Counted from the first letter of the stretch, positions 22,948-31,318 are shown. The stretch is DNA of 64,000 nt from Saccharothrix sp. NRRL B-16314 (GCF_000716595.1 NZ_JNXC01000012.1:1-64000), one strand, 5' to 3'. The notes: generated by a model not told the origin, from the sequence alone. Translations and numbers: made by a program.

Positions 22948-23021
22948 TGGAGACCCACCCGGGAGTCGAACCCGGAATCGACGGCTTTGCAGGCCGCCTC
23001 ACGACCGTCGTGACGTGGGTC
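22948..23021 (-). tRNA. tRNA-Cys(GCA)-like gene with unusual D-arm
   Basis: On the leftward strand the acceptor pairs GACCCAC with GTGGGTC, followed by T and an encoded CCA. The anticodon stem-loop GCGGC-CTGCAAA-GCCGT gives anticodon GCA, and the T-arm is CCGGG-TTCGACT-CCCGG. Between acceptor and anticodon stem there are only 17 bases; the D stem would be CACG/CGTG with a five-base loop ACGGT, and position 8 is not T. It may be a functional but divergent tRNA-Cys or a decaying copy. Confidence 0.65.
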
Positions 23022-23114
23022 GGGCGCCCCCTGCGGGGCGTTGCTGGTCTGGAACCACCGACCGCCACCCGCCCGGTCGTTTCCGGTGAGCAGCGGTGGT
23101 GCCGGTTCCAGCGG

Positions 23115-23188
23115 CGCCCCCACCAGGAGTCGAACCTGGGGCCTCGCCGTTCGTAGCGGCGTGCTCTGTCCTGCTGAGCTATGGGGGC
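23115..23188 (-). tRNA. tRNA-Arg(ACG)
   Basis: All arms are canonical on the leftward strand: acceptor GCCCCCA/TGGGGGC, D-arm GCTC-AGCAGGACA-GAGC, anticodon arm CGCCG-CTACGAA-CGGCG (anticodon ACG) and T-arm CCAGG-TTCGACT-CCTGG. CCA is not encoded (CCG follows the discriminator G). Confidence 0.93.
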
Positions 23189-23265
23189 GTGGTCGTGCGG
23201 GCGATTCTCGCGCGGGTGCCGATAATTGCCGGCGGCCCGCGCTCGACTCGTTTACGGGGTGCGCT

Positions 23266-23305
23266 GAAAAAGAAAGCCGCCCTGGTCGGTTTCCCGACGG
23301 GCGGC
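23266..23305 (-). terminator. Intrinsic terminator with T-run, leftward
   Basis: Read leftward, GCCGCCC and GGGCGGC form the base of a stem with an inner GTCGG/CCGAC helix, followed by TTTCTTTTTC. A classic Rho-independent terminator, rare in such high-GC DNA. It ends a transcript arising between 23310 and 23500, upstream of the two tRNA genes. Confidence 0.85.
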
Positions 23306-23322
23306 TCCCTTGACCGGACCTT

Positions 23323-23382
23323 TCAACAGGTCACGGCGGGGGAGCCCGGACTGCCGGGACAGCGTCGACAGGTGTTCGTCAT
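23323..23382 (-). CDS. Candidate 19-residue leader or small protein
   Basis: ATG preceded by GGGAGGG at good spacing opens a frame of 19 codons reading MTNTCRRCPGSPGSPAVTC, with Cys at 5, 8 and 19, ending 18 bases before the terminator stem. A small hairpin GACCT/AGGTC overlaps its stop. No larger gene lies between the terminator and tRNA-Arg. It could be a leader peptide of an attenuator, a small CxxC protein, or the coding part of a small RNA. No homology judged; support is the ribosome binding site and the terminator. Confidence 0.4.
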   Translation of the reverse strand: MTNTCRRCPGSPGSPAVTC

Positions 23383-23503
23383 GGTCCCTCCCCGGCTCGG
23401 TGTGCGACCATGGTGCACATCGGCGGAGGTCGCGGTCAAACCATTTAGGACAACTTCTTCGAATCCGGTGGCGGGCGTCCCGGGGGTTGGACAGAATCCC
23501 GGC

Positions 23504-26500
23504 GTGACCACCGCCCGACACCTGTTGAAGGCCATCGACCTGCTCCCGTACGGAGCCCGTCAACGCCTGCTCGCCCAGAGGGCGCGCGAGCTGACCGGCA
23601 CCCCGGAGCTGGACGCGTTGCTGCGCGACCTCCACGGCCGGGGCGAGTTCGAACGGCGGGTGGCGTTGCACCTGGCGTACGTGGCGCGCCACCGCGAGTA
23701 CATCGAGCAGTGCCTGTCCGCGGAGCAGACTTCGGTGGTCCGCCAGGCGATCGGCGCGGCGATCCGGTTGGACCTGCCCGCCGAGGTGTTCCTCGCCCGG
23801 CTGCCGCACCTGCCGACCGCGTTGCGCCAGGTCCTCTACGGCACGGTTCGCCGCCGTCAGCGCGGTGCGCTGGCCGAGCGGCTGCTGCCGGTGGTGCGCG
23901 AGACGTTCGGCGCCCACGAGGCCGCGAGCCTGCTGCCGGTGTGTTCGTCGGCCGTCGTCGCCGCGGCGCTGCCCGACCTGGAGCACGCGATCACCAACTG
24001 GGGTGCGCTGGGTCGCAGCCACCCGGCGGTCCTGCTCGACTTCGTGACCGCGGAGCTGGCGGCGGTCGCCCCGGTGTGGTGGCCGGACGTGTGGCGGCGG
24101 TTCGGTGGCGCCGTGGCGGGCGCCGCGGTCAGCGAACCGGACCGGGTGCTGGACCTGCTCGAACGACTCGTGCCGCACGTGCCGCTGCCGTGGCAGATCC
24201 ACCGGGTGATCGGCAGCCTGGCCCGGCACGCCCCCGAGCGGGTCGCGCGGATGCTGGCAGACCCGCGCCGCACCGGGCAACTGCCCGCGCGGCAGTCCCT
24301 GTGGCGGGCGCTGGCCGTGACCGGTGACGAGCAGCTGATCGCCCTCGCCCGTGTGCCCGACGGCCCGTCCCCGGCCCGGCTCCTGCACGCCATCGCGCCG
24401 TCACGACGGGCGGCGGTGTTCACCGGCGCGTTCGGCGACCGACCGGACGCGCCGCTCGACGCCGTGGACGAACTGCCGTCCGCCGCACGGCCCGCCGTCG
24501 CCCGCCGGCTGCTGGCCCTGCGCCAGGTCGCGGACGACCCGTCGCGCCGACTGGCCGTCACCGCACGGCTGGCCTGGGCGGACGCCCGTGACACCCTGCT
24601 CGCCGCGACCCGCCGCGCGACCGCCGACGAACGCGCCGAGGCGTACCCGCTGTACCTGGCCGCTGCCGCCGCCACCCGCGACCCGGAGGTCGTCGGCGGT
24701 GTGATCGCGGGCCTGACCAGGCTCGCCAACGAGCAGGACCCGGTGCGGTCCGTCGCGATCACCGCGCTCGGCGCGATCCCGGGGTGGCTGTTCCGCCCAG
24801 ACGAGGCCGACGCGCTCGTCAAGCTGATGGTGGACGCGGCCCAGGCCCGCGACTGCTCGTGGCAGACCCAGCACGCGGTGCGCGGCCTGGCCGACGCGTT
24901 GATCCACGAGGGCGCCATGTCCCGGCGTCCCGAGCTGGTCGAGGCCGGGCTGACCGGGTTGGAGCACCTCGGCAGGCACATGGCGTGGATCAACCTGAAC
25001 GGGTTGGACCGGCTGCCGCGCGGTGCCGAGCACCAGGTGTTCGAGGCGCTGCGACCGCGGATCACCACGGACGCCCGGCGTGGCCGGTTCGAGGTGCTGC
25101 TCGCCCTCGCCAGTGGCCTCCGCCGGCGGGCGTGGCACATGGCTCCGTTGCAGGAGCTGCTCGGCCAGGCGCGGTCGGCCAAGGACGACGGCGTGGTGCG
25201 GCGCGCGGTGGAGCTGTGGCTGGCGCCGTCGGCACAGCGGGACGAGCGGGTGGAACGCGTGTTCGCCGACGACCGGTCCACCATCACGTTGCACGCGGTG
25301 CAGCAGGCGATCTCGTTGCGCCGCACGGACTTGCTGGACCGGGTGATCGGCCGGTCGCTGCACGGCCGGTTCCTCAAGCGCGGCGTGCGGTACGTGCCGC
25401 CGTTCTCGGGCTGCTTCGACCGGTGGCTGCCGCGCCAGGTCACGGCGTTCGCCGACGAGCTGACGGCGATCTGCACGTCCCGCAGCAGCCACGTGTTCGA
25501 ACGGGCGTCCGCCGCGCGTTCGCTCGGGCGGGTGCCGGGCACGGCCGACGTGCTGCGCAGGGTCCTCGAGGACCGTGAAGTGCAGGTGGTGGAGGCGGCG
25601 CTGGCCGCGTTGGCGTGGACCGACGAACCCGGTGACGTGCTGCCGGACCTCCTCGCCCACGTCGGCACCGACCGTGCGCGGGTCGCCGTGTACGCGTTGA
25701 GCCGCTGCGCCCGGTTCACCACGCCCGAACGGCTCGGCGCGCTGCTCGCACCCGTGCTGCAAGGGCAGAAGGTGACAGCCCGCAAGGAGGCCGCGCGGCT
25801 GATCGCGCAGCACCGCACGCCGGGTGCGGTCGTGGCGTTGACGGGGGCGTGGGAGAACGCCCACCGGGACGTGCGGCGCGCGTTGGTGTCCGCGACCCGC
25901 TGGTTCCTGGACGACGAAGCCGCGTGGGACCTGCTGGGCCGTGCCGTCGCGGACGAGCCGGCGGTCGCGGGGGCGGTGCTCGAACTGGGGCCGGACGTGG
26001 TGGCGCGCCGGCACCGGGCCCGGTACGCGGAGCTGGTCGGGATGATCGCGGGCTCGGCCGACCCGGACACGGCGCGGCTGGGGCTGACCGCGTCGCAGCA
26101 CTGGATCCGCTGGTCGAGCGGTGGCGCGGACGCGCTGGTCGAGCGCGTGGTCGACCTCGTCGGCACGGCCACGTGGCGGCCCGCGCTGACGGCGTTGGTG
26201 CGACTGTCCGCCACCACGGCCGACGTGACGCCGCTGCGTGACGCGGTCGCCGCGCTGGTCGCCGCGGACGGCGAGTTCGACGCGGTGGAGGACCGGGACC
26301 TGCCCGCGCGGCAACGGATCGCCGCGCTCGTCGGCGAGCTGTCCGGCACCCGGAGCTCGGAGCACTCGCGTGCGGCGGCGCGGGCGTTGATCCCCGACTT
26401 CGTCGCGGCCGGTTACCGGTCGTGGGCGGTGACCCTCGCCGTGGTCGCCGTCCCGTGGGAGGAGGAAGGCGCGGACCTCGACGGGTTGGGTGAGGTGGCC

Positions 26501-26779
26501 CGCCTGGCGGTGCGGCCGGCGTTGGCGTGGCAGGCCACCGAGGAGCTGATCGCCGTGCTCCCGGACGTCATGCGGCGTTCGTCCCCGTCGCGGTTGCTCG
26601 ACGTGGCGAACGCGCTGGTCGGTTCAGGTGCGGCGGCGTTGGCGCTGGGGATCGCGATCCCGGCCGGTGATCACGCTGGGTGGCCCGAGGCGTGGCGTGA
26701 GCTGCTGCGCGGGCTTCGTCGGCACGACGACCCGGACATGCGTGAGGCCGCGTGCGCGGTGTTCACCAGTCGGGAGTGA
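23504..26779 (+). CDS. Large alpha-helical repeat (HEAT-like) protein of unknown function
   Basis: A 1091-residue cytoplasmic protein without signal peptide or membrane segment, made almost wholly of amphipathic helix pairs rich in Ala, Leu, Arg and Val (for example ARSLGRVPGTADVLRRVLED and VQVVEAALAALAWTDEPGDV), typical of HEAT/ARM solenoids. No catalytic motif is visible. Such proteins usually serve as scaffolds. The GTG was chosen because it begins the helical pattern (VTTARHLLKAIDLLPYGARQR shortened here to VTTARHLLKAID); ACAGAAT about ten bases upstream could be a -10 box, so the mRNA may be nearly leaderless. It stands alone between the tRNA cluster and a convergent lipoprotein gene. 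Confidence 0.7.
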   Translation: MTTARHLLKAIDLLPYGARQRLLAQRARELTGTPELDALLRDLHGRGEFERRVALHLAYVARHREYIEQCLSAEQTSVVRQAIGAAIRLDLPAEVFLARLPHLPTALRQVLYGTVRRRQRGALAERLLPVVRETFGAHEAASLLPVCSSAVVAAALPDLEHAITNWGALGRSHPAVLLDFVTAELAAVAPVWWPDVWRRFGGAVAGAAVSEPDRVLDLLERLVPHVPLPWQIHRVIGSLARHAPERVARMLADPRRTGQLPARQSLWRALAVTGDEQLIALARVPDGPSPARLLHAIAPSRRAAVFTGAFGDRPDAPLDAVDELPSAARPAVARRLLALRQVADDPSRRLAVTARLAWADARDTLLAATRRATADERAEAYPLYLAAAAATRDPEVVGGVIAGLTRLANEQDPVRSVAITALGAIPGWLFRPDEADALVKLMVDAAQARDCSWQTQHAVRGLADALIHEGAMSRRPELVEAGLTGLEHLGRHMAWINLNGLDRLPRGAEHQVFEALRPRITTDARRGRFEVLLALASGLRRRAWHMAPLQELLGQARSAKDDGVVRRAVELWLAPSAQRDERVERVFADDRSTITLHAVQQAISLRRTDLLDRVIGRSLHGRFLKRGVRYVPPFSGCFDRWLPRQVTAFADELTAICTSRSSHVFERASAARSLGRVPGTADVLRRVLEDREVQVVEAALAALAWTDEPGDVLPDLLAHVGTDRARVAVYALSRCARFTTPERLGALLAPVLQGQKVTARKEAARLIAQHRTPGAVVALTGAWENAHRDVRRALVSATRWFLDDEAAWDLLGRAVADEPAVAGAVLELGPDVVARRHRARYAELVGMIAGSADPDTARLGLTASQHWIRWSSGGADALVERVVDLVGTATWRPALTALVRLSATTADVTPLRDAVAALVAADGEFDAVEDRDLPARQRIAALVGELSGTRSSEHSRAAARALIPDFVAAGYRSWAVTLAVVAVPWEEEGADLDGLGEVARLAVRPALAWQATEELIAVLPDVMRRSSPSRLLDVANALVGSGAAALALGIAIPAGDHAGWPEAWRELLRGLRRHDDPDMREAACAVFTSRE

Positions 26780-26840
26780 ACACCGCTTCGCCGGGGTCGA
26801 CCACCGGGACGCGTGCACGCGGCCGTCACGGCACCGCGGG

Positions 26841-27836
26841 TCAGAACACCACCAGCGAGCGCGCCATCTCCTGGAACGCCGGGAGCTGGTCGGGGTGGGC
26901 GGCGGGGTCGAAGTCGCCGGCGATGACGAAGTAGCCGTCGTCGGTGAACAGGATCGCGGCGTACGCGGTCTCACCGGCGCGGCTGCCGCGGCCGGTCAGC
27001 TCGAAGCCGGGCAGACCGTCGATCTCCACCGCGGTGGTCGACTCCACCGACGGCTTGGCCGGCAGGCCCTCGAACCGCGTGACGGCGAACGAGCGGCGGC
27101 GGTCTTCGGCGACCTCGGCCTGTCCCAGGGACGGCGCGGCGAGCAGCTTGGGCGCACCCGTGCCGGACGCTCCGCCGAGGGTGAACAGGATCGCCCCGCC
27201 CACGGCGTCCTTGGTCTCGTACCCGGCGGCCGGAGTGAGGTCGAAGCCCCGGTCGCCGCCGGCGGTCTCGGCGCTCCACCGGGCGCTGGTCAGCACCCCC
27301 AGCATGTCGTCGGCGGAGAGCGACCCGTTCTCCTCCGCCGTGCCGCTGATCATCACGACGACGTCGTCCGAGGCCAGCACGGCGATCGCCTTGACGTAGG
27401 TCTGGCCGGACTGGCGCTGGACACCGGCCGTCACGACGGCCGGGCGGCCGGCGATCGTCAGCCGCCGGACCTCGCCCAGTTCCAGTCCCACCGCGGCGGC
27501 CTTCGGGCCGGTGAAGCCGTCGATCATCTGGTTCATCGCGTCCTGGGGCGTCTCGTCGCCCACCGGCATGTTCGTCACGACGATCGTGTTGCGGGTGCCC
27601 GGCTCGCCGAGACCGGAGAGCTTCTCGTCGACCACCATGCCGTCCGGCACGCGCAGGAGGATGTTGGTGCGGGGGATGGCGGTGAACTCGCCGAGCGCCG
27701 CCGGGTCCGCCGAGATCGTGGTGGCGGACGTGGACGACGGCGTGGACTTCTCGGGAGGCGTCAACGCCCCGGCACAGCCGCCCAAGAGCAACAGACCGCC
27801 CAAGGCGACGACGGGCAGCGTTGTTCGCGACGACAT
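26841..27836 (-). CDS. Secreted lipoprotein of unknown function
   Basis: A 331-residue lipoprotein: signal peptide with lipobox LGGC (Cys ~21), a Ser/Thr-rich spacer, then two similar-looking LpqN-like or PsbP-like halves (RTNILLRVPDGMVVDEKL with GRPAVVTAGVQRQSGQTYVK, and LTPAAGYETKDAVGG with GLPGFELTGRGSRAGETAYA). The repeated pattern of a strand-rich domain ending in a helix (AMNQMIDGF, EMARSLVVF) supports a duplication. It is monocistronic and convergent with the helical-repeat gene. Attached to the outer face of the cytoplasmic membrane; ligand unknown. Confidence 0.75.
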   Translation of the reverse strand: MSSRTTLPVVALGGLLLLGGCAGALTPPEKSTPSSTSATTISADPAALGEFTAIPRTNILLRVPDGMVVDEKLSGLGEPGTRNTIVVTNMPVGDETPQDAMNQMIDGFTGPKAAAVGLELGEVRRLTIAGRPAVVTAGVQRQSGQTYVKAIAVLASDDVVVMISGTAEENGSLSADDMLGVLTSARWSAETAGGDRGFDLTPAAGYETKDAVGGAILFTLGGASGTGAPKLLAAPSLGQAEVAEDRRRSFAVTRFEGLPAKPSVESTTAVEIDGLPGFELTGRGSRAGETAYAAILFTDDGYFVIAGDFDPAAHPDQLPAFQEMARSLVVF

Positions 27837-27962
27837 TGCGGATCCCCCACGGTGACGGCCAGGTGCGGCGCGCGGAACGCTACCTTTCGCGGTCGGTCCG
27901 GGAACAATCCGAAACGGTCGGTCAGCACATGATCGCCGGGTGCGACGGGGGACCTGCCGGTG

Positions 27963-28199
27963 TCAACCCGGGTCGCCGCGGCGCTTGCGGTGCACGACCC
28001 AGGCGAAGTCGACGATCAGCACGACCACGATCACCACGAGCAGCACTGCGAGCCACGTCAAGCCCGCCCGCACGCACAGCCACGCCGCCACCGCGTTGAA
28101 GACGACGCCGAACCCGGCCAGCCACAGCCTCAGGGTCAACGCGCTGCGCGGCGGTGCCGGTGGTGGCAGGTCGTCGTCCGGTTGGCGGGGCAGGGTCAC
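27963..28199 (-). CDS. Small two-helix membrane protein
   Basis: A 78-residue protein with two hydrophobic helices (LWLAGFGVVFNAVAAWLCVR and WLAVLLVVIVVVLIVDFAWV) and a basic tail (HRKRRGD), so its ends probably face the cytoplasm. The GTG start overlaps the stop of the preceding gene in a GTGA junction, which is why it was chosen over upstream starts. It is cotranscribed with a DUF6221-like gene. No function recognised. Confidence 0.6.
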   Translation of the reverse strand: MTLPRQPDDDLPPPAPPRSALTLRLWLAGFGVVFNAVAAWLCVRAGLTWLAVLLVVIVVVLIVDFAWVVHRKRRGDPG

Positions 28200-28537
28200 G
28201 TGCGCCACTCCTCCTGCCAGCCGTGGTGCGTGTCGTAGGCGGCGGCGACCATTTCCAGGACCGACCGGTCGTCCGTGCGCTCGACCTCCTCGCGCAGCCA
28301 CCGCGCCTTCTCCTCGAACGGCACGGCCACCCGCTCGTCCTGCGCGTGCGCCGAGCCGGGCACGAGCAGCAGCTCGCGGCCGTCGTCGGACCGCAGTATC
28401 CGCAGCCGGCCGCGGCGCTCGGCCTCGTCCAGGAGCGGCGCGTGCCCCTGTTCCAGCCGTTCCTCGTCCTCGGCCAGCCGGTCAAGGGCGAACCGGCGCA
28501 GGTCCTCGTTCGACGGGCGGTTCGGCTCCACGTCCAT
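28196..28537 (-). CDS. DUF6221-like small acidic protein
   Basis: A 113-residue hydrophilic protein, divergent from the M20 peptidase. It has a helical first half (EDLRRFALDRLAEDEERLEQ), a middle RILRSDDGRELLLVPGSAHA and the ending AAAYDTHHGWQEEWRT. The closing pattern (Tyr-x-x-His-x-x-Trp-x-x-Glu-Trp) resembles the actinobacterial DUF6221 family, whose function is unknown. ATG start; no strong ribosome binding site seen. It overlaps the next gene by four bases. Confidence 0.6.
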   Translation of the reverse strand: MDVEPNRPSNEDLRRFALDRLAEDEERLEQGHAPLLDEAERRGRLRILRSDDGRELLLVPGSAHAQDERVAVPFEEKARWLREEVERTDDRSVLEMVAAAYDTHHGWQEEWRT

Positions 28538-28600
28538 GGTCACGGGGTATCCAGTTCCCGCCCGGCCACACGTGCGGTCCGGTGCGGGCACGATGGCGGG

Positions 28601-29710
28601 ATGGACCAAGGGCACCTGGTCGAGCGGCTGCTCGCCATCCGCTCGACCGCCGACCGGCCCGACGAGCTGCGCCGGGCGTTGGACCTCGTGCTGGACGCCG
28701 TCGGACCGGGCTTCACCGTGGAACGGTTCGAGGCGGGCGGCAAGCCGAGCGCACTCGTCTACCGGGGTGGTCGTCGACCGCACTTCCGGGTGATCTTCAA
28801 CGCCCACCTGGACGTGGTGCCGGGCACCGACGACCAGTTCCGGCCGCGTCGTCGCGGCGACCGGCTGATCGGTCGCGGCACGCAAGACATGAAGCTGTCC
28901 GCGCTGGTGCTGGCCTTCGTGTTCCGCGACACGGCTGCGCGGCTGCCGTACCCGATCGGGCTCCAGCTCGTCACCGACGAGGAGGTCGGTGGGCGCCACG
29001 GCACCCTGCACCAGTTGGAGCAGGGCGTGACCGGGTCGTTCGTGGTGATCGGGGAGCACAGCGGGCTGCGGGTCGTGACCGAGTCGAAAGGCCTGATCGC
29101 CGCACGGCTGCACGCGGTCGGACGTGCCGCGCACGGCGCGTACCCGTGGCTGGGCGACAACGCGCTGCTCAAGCTGATGCGGGCGGTGGACGGCGTGCTC
29201 GCGGCGTACCCGCCGGTGACGGGGGAGGCGTGGCGGACCACGGTCAACGTCGCCCGCGTCTCGTCCGGGAACCAGGCGCTCAACCAGGTGCCCGCCGACG
29301 CGACCGCGTGGCTGGACATCCGCTTCCCGCCGCAGGACACCGACTTCACCGGCCGCACGCGCGACGAGATCGCCGCCCACCTCACCGCCCTCTGCCCGCC
29401 CGGTGTCACGGCGTCGGTCGACCACGCCGAACCGCCGCACCGGGCCGATCCGGACGGCGACGACGTGCTCGCACTGCAACGCGCCGCGCGTGCCCAGGGC
29501 TACTCGGGTGAGCTGCTGCGCAAGCACGGGGCGGCCGACTCGCGGTTCTACTTCGAGCGGGGGATCGACGCGGTGATCTTCGGCGTCGGCGGGGACGGGC
29601 AGCACGGGGAGGACGAGTACGCGGACCTGACCACCGTCGAGCCGTACCGGCGCGCGCTGACCGCGTTCCTGGAGGGGATCGCCGAACGCGAGGGCATTGC
29701 CAACCTGTAA
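28601..29710 (+). CDS. M20-family metallopeptidase
   Basis: A 369-residue zinc-dependent hydrolase of the M20/ArgE/DapE/CPG2 group, cytoplasmic. Metal ligands lie in NAHLDVVPG, GRGTQDMK and the catalytic VTDEEVGG; the dimerisation domain starts near KGLIAARLHAVGRAAHGAYP, and the last ligand is in VGGDGQHGEDEYA. An intact set, so it should be active on an N-acylated or peptide substrate. The exact substrate is not recognisable. It ends 22 bases before the likely start of an ArsR regulator that has its own operator, so the genes may be separately controlled. Confidence 0.85.
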   Translation: MDQGHLVERLLAIRSTADRPDELRRALDLVLDAVGPGFTVERFEAGGKPSALVYRGGRRPHFRVIFNAHLDVVPGTDDQFRPRRRGDRLIGRGTQDMKLSALVLAFVFRDTAARLPYPIGLQLVTDEEVGGRHGTLHQLEQGVTGSFVVIGEHSGLRVVTESKGLIAARLHAVGRAAHGAYPWLGDNALLKLMRAVDGVLAAYPPVTGEAWRTTVNVARVSSGNQALNQVPADATAWLDIRFPPQDTDFTGRTRDEIAAHLTALCPPGVTASVDHAEPPHRADPDGDDVLALQRAARAQGYSGELLRKHGAADSRFYFERGIDAVIFGVGGDGQHGEDEYADLTTVEPYRRALTAFLEGIAEREGIANL

Positions 29711-29722
29711 CCCAGTGGTTAC
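29707..29722. promoter_or_regulatory. Inverted repeat before the ArsR gene
   Basis: GTAACC-CAGT-GGTTAC is a perfect 6-bp inverted repeat overlapping the M20 stop codon and 10 bases before the likely ArsR start, a usual place for an autoregulatory site. Confidence 0.55.
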
Positions 29723-29732
29723 GCTTCCCGGT

Positions 29733-30107
29733 GTGGACGAGGTGGCGGCTGCGATCGCCGACCCGGTGCGGCGGGAGATCCTGGAGATGCTGCGTGACGG
29801 AGCGCGGCTGTCGGCCGGGACCATCGCCGAGCGGTTCGCGATCAGCCGGCCCGCGGTGAGCAGGCACCTGCGCGTGCTGCGGGAGAGCGGGCTGGTGCGC
29901 GACGAGACGGTGGGCCGGCAGCGGTTCTACGCGCTCGACGCCTCCCGCCTGACGCCGTTGGCGCAGTGGCTCGCCTTGTTCGAGCAGTCCGACCGGCCGG
30001 AGGACCGGCCTTCGGGCTGGGAGCACCACCTCGACGCCCTCGAAACCGAGGTCTACCGCACCCGGCGGGAACGCCGACCCCCTGAACCGAAGGAGAACAC
30101 GGCATGA
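29733..30107 (+). CDS. ArsR-family winged-helix regulator
   Basis: A 124-residue repressor: DEVAAAIADPVRREILEMLR, the helix-turn-helix SAGTIAERFAISRPAVSRHL and wing LRESGLVRDETVGRQRFYALD. No cysteine metal site is seen, so it belongs with the metal-independent group usually paired with SRPBCC/AHSA1 genes, as here (ATGA overlap with the next gene). The GTG at 29733 was chosen because the operator-like palindrome lies just upstream; a TTG 36 bases earlier is possible. The mRNA may be leaderless. Confidence 0.85.
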   Translation: MDEVAAAIADPVRREILEMLRDGARLSAGTIAERFAISRPAVSRHLRVLRESGLVRDETVGRQRFYALDASRLTPLAQWLALFEQSDRPEDRPSGWEHHLDALETEVYRTRRERRPPEPKENTA

Positions 30108-30610
30108 CCCCCATCCCCACCGGTCGGCTGTTCCGCACCGACACCGGCAGCGACCTGGTGCTCACCAGGACGTTCCGCGCGCTCGCCGACGATGTCTGGG
30201 CGAGCCTGACCGAGCCGGAGCGCACCGCCCGGTGGTTCGGCCCCTGGGAGGGCGACGGTCGGCCTGGCCGGACGGTGAAGGTGCAGATGGTGTTCGAGGA
30301 GGGGGAACCGTGGGCCGAAGTGAGCATCGAGGCGTGCGACCCGCCCCGGCGGCTGGCGCTGTCCATGGCCGACGAGGCCGGCTCGTGGCGGATGGAGCTG
30401 CTGCTGTCCGAAGTGGACGGAGTCACCGAGCTGCGTTTGGTGCACCACCTGGACACCGAGGAAGGCATCGGCGAGGTCGGTCCCGGGTGGGAGTACTACC
30501 TGGACATGCTGCTCGCGTCCCGTGCCGGGAAACCCCTGCCGTCCTTCGACGACTACTACCCGTCACAGAAGGCCCACTTCGACTCTTTGGCCACCGCCGT
30601 CGAGTTATGA
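30104..30610 (+). CDS. SRPBCC/AHSA1-domain protein
   Basis: A 168-residue START-like helix-grip protein: LVLTRTFRALADDVWASLTEPERTARWFGPWEG at the start (read in parts: TRTFRALADDVWASLTEPER), then VKVQMVFEEGEPWAEVSIEAC, LELLLSEVDG-type strands and a C-terminal helix GWEYYLDMLLASRAGK. Such proteins bind hydrophobic ligands or act with Hsp90-like partners; in actinobacteria ArsR-AHSA1 pairs are frequent and poorly defined. Translationally coupled to the ArsR gene, which probably controls it. Confidence 0.85.
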   Translation: MTPIPTGRLFRTDTGSDLVLTRTFRALADDVWASLTEPERTARWFGPWEGDGRPGRTVKVQMVFEEGEPWAEVSIEACDPPRRLALSMADEAGSWRMELLLSEVDGVTELRLVHHLDTEEGIGEVGPGWEYYLDMLLASRAGKPLPSFDDYYPSQKAHFDSLATAVEL

Positions 30611-30725
30611 GCGGGGCGGCTGCAAGGTCGTGAACTGCGGATTCCCGAGGAGGCGGGTACCGTTCGAGTCGCAGCGGGTTGAGCCGGCAGCCACTGCTTC
30701 TTCGACCTCGAGGAGGCTGCGGGCA

Positions 30726-31151
30726 GTGATTGCAGAGCGATTCGAACACCCCTTCAGGGTAGAGCGGCAAGTGCACGGCTACGCCGTCGTCGTACGGGTG
30801 GCCGGCGAGGTGGACGCGTTGACCGTCTGCGAACTGCACTGGGAGATCGCAGTCGGGTTGGCGCTGGCCACCCCTCCGGCCCCGGTGGTGGTCGACCTGA
30901 CCGAGGTCGAGTTCTTCGCCGCCGCGGGCCTGAACGAACTGCACCACGGCCACGTGGCGGCCAAGGCGGCGGGCGTGGCGCTGCGCGTGGTCGCGTGCCA
31001 CCGCCACGTTCTGCGGCCTTTCGAGATCAGCGGCCTGGACCGCGAACTGCGGCCGTGCCGCACGCTGGCGGAAGCGTTGGCCATCCGCACACCGCGAGCG
31101 CTCAAGCCAGTCAGCCTGCAGGCCGTGACACACGCCAGCGGAGTCCACTGA
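30726..31151 (+). CDS. STAS-domain protein lacking the phosphorylated Ser
   Basis: A 141-residue anti-anti-sigma-factor-like protein. The STAS pattern is clear: YAVVVRVAGEVDALTVCELH, APVVVDLTEVEFFAAAGLNE and HHGHVAAKAAGVALRVVACH. Where SpoIIAA-type proteins have a phosphorylatable Ser (DSSG), this one has AAAG, so control by an anti-sigma kinase would not work in the usual way. The GTG was chosen because AGGAGG lies eight bases upstream. It has no sigma factor or kinase partner next to it; a C-terminal tail of ~25 residues is extra. Confidence 0.8.
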   Translation: MIAERFEHPFRVERQVHGYAVVVRVAGEVDALTVCELHWEIAVGLALATPPAPVVVDLTEVEFFAAAGLNELHHGHVAAKAAGVALRVVACHRHVLRPFEISGLDRELRPCRTLAEALAIRTPRALKPVSLQAVTHASGVH

Positions 31152-31318
31152 CCTCTCAGGTGACGCGCCCACGGCGCGGTCGGGTTGGCTGGCGCCCGCA
31201 GCTTGGTGCACTGCATGGCTGCCCCGTGTGCCAACCGCTCGCCGAACCCGGAAGGTCGACCCTGAACGCCTCACCTCGTGCGGAACCGGCGGCACCTCGC
31301 CGCGGGAGCCCAGGTCCC

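Noticed and set aside
23096..23503. N-terminal extension of the helical-repeat protein
   Set aside because: The frame stays open upstream but runs across tRNA-Arg and an opposite-strand terminator and lacks the helical pattern; the GTG at 23504 is a better start.
28602..29824. Leftward 542-codon frame extending the DUF6221-like gene
   Set aside because: The extension is antisense to the M20 peptidase; only the last 113 codons have a start and family pattern of their own.
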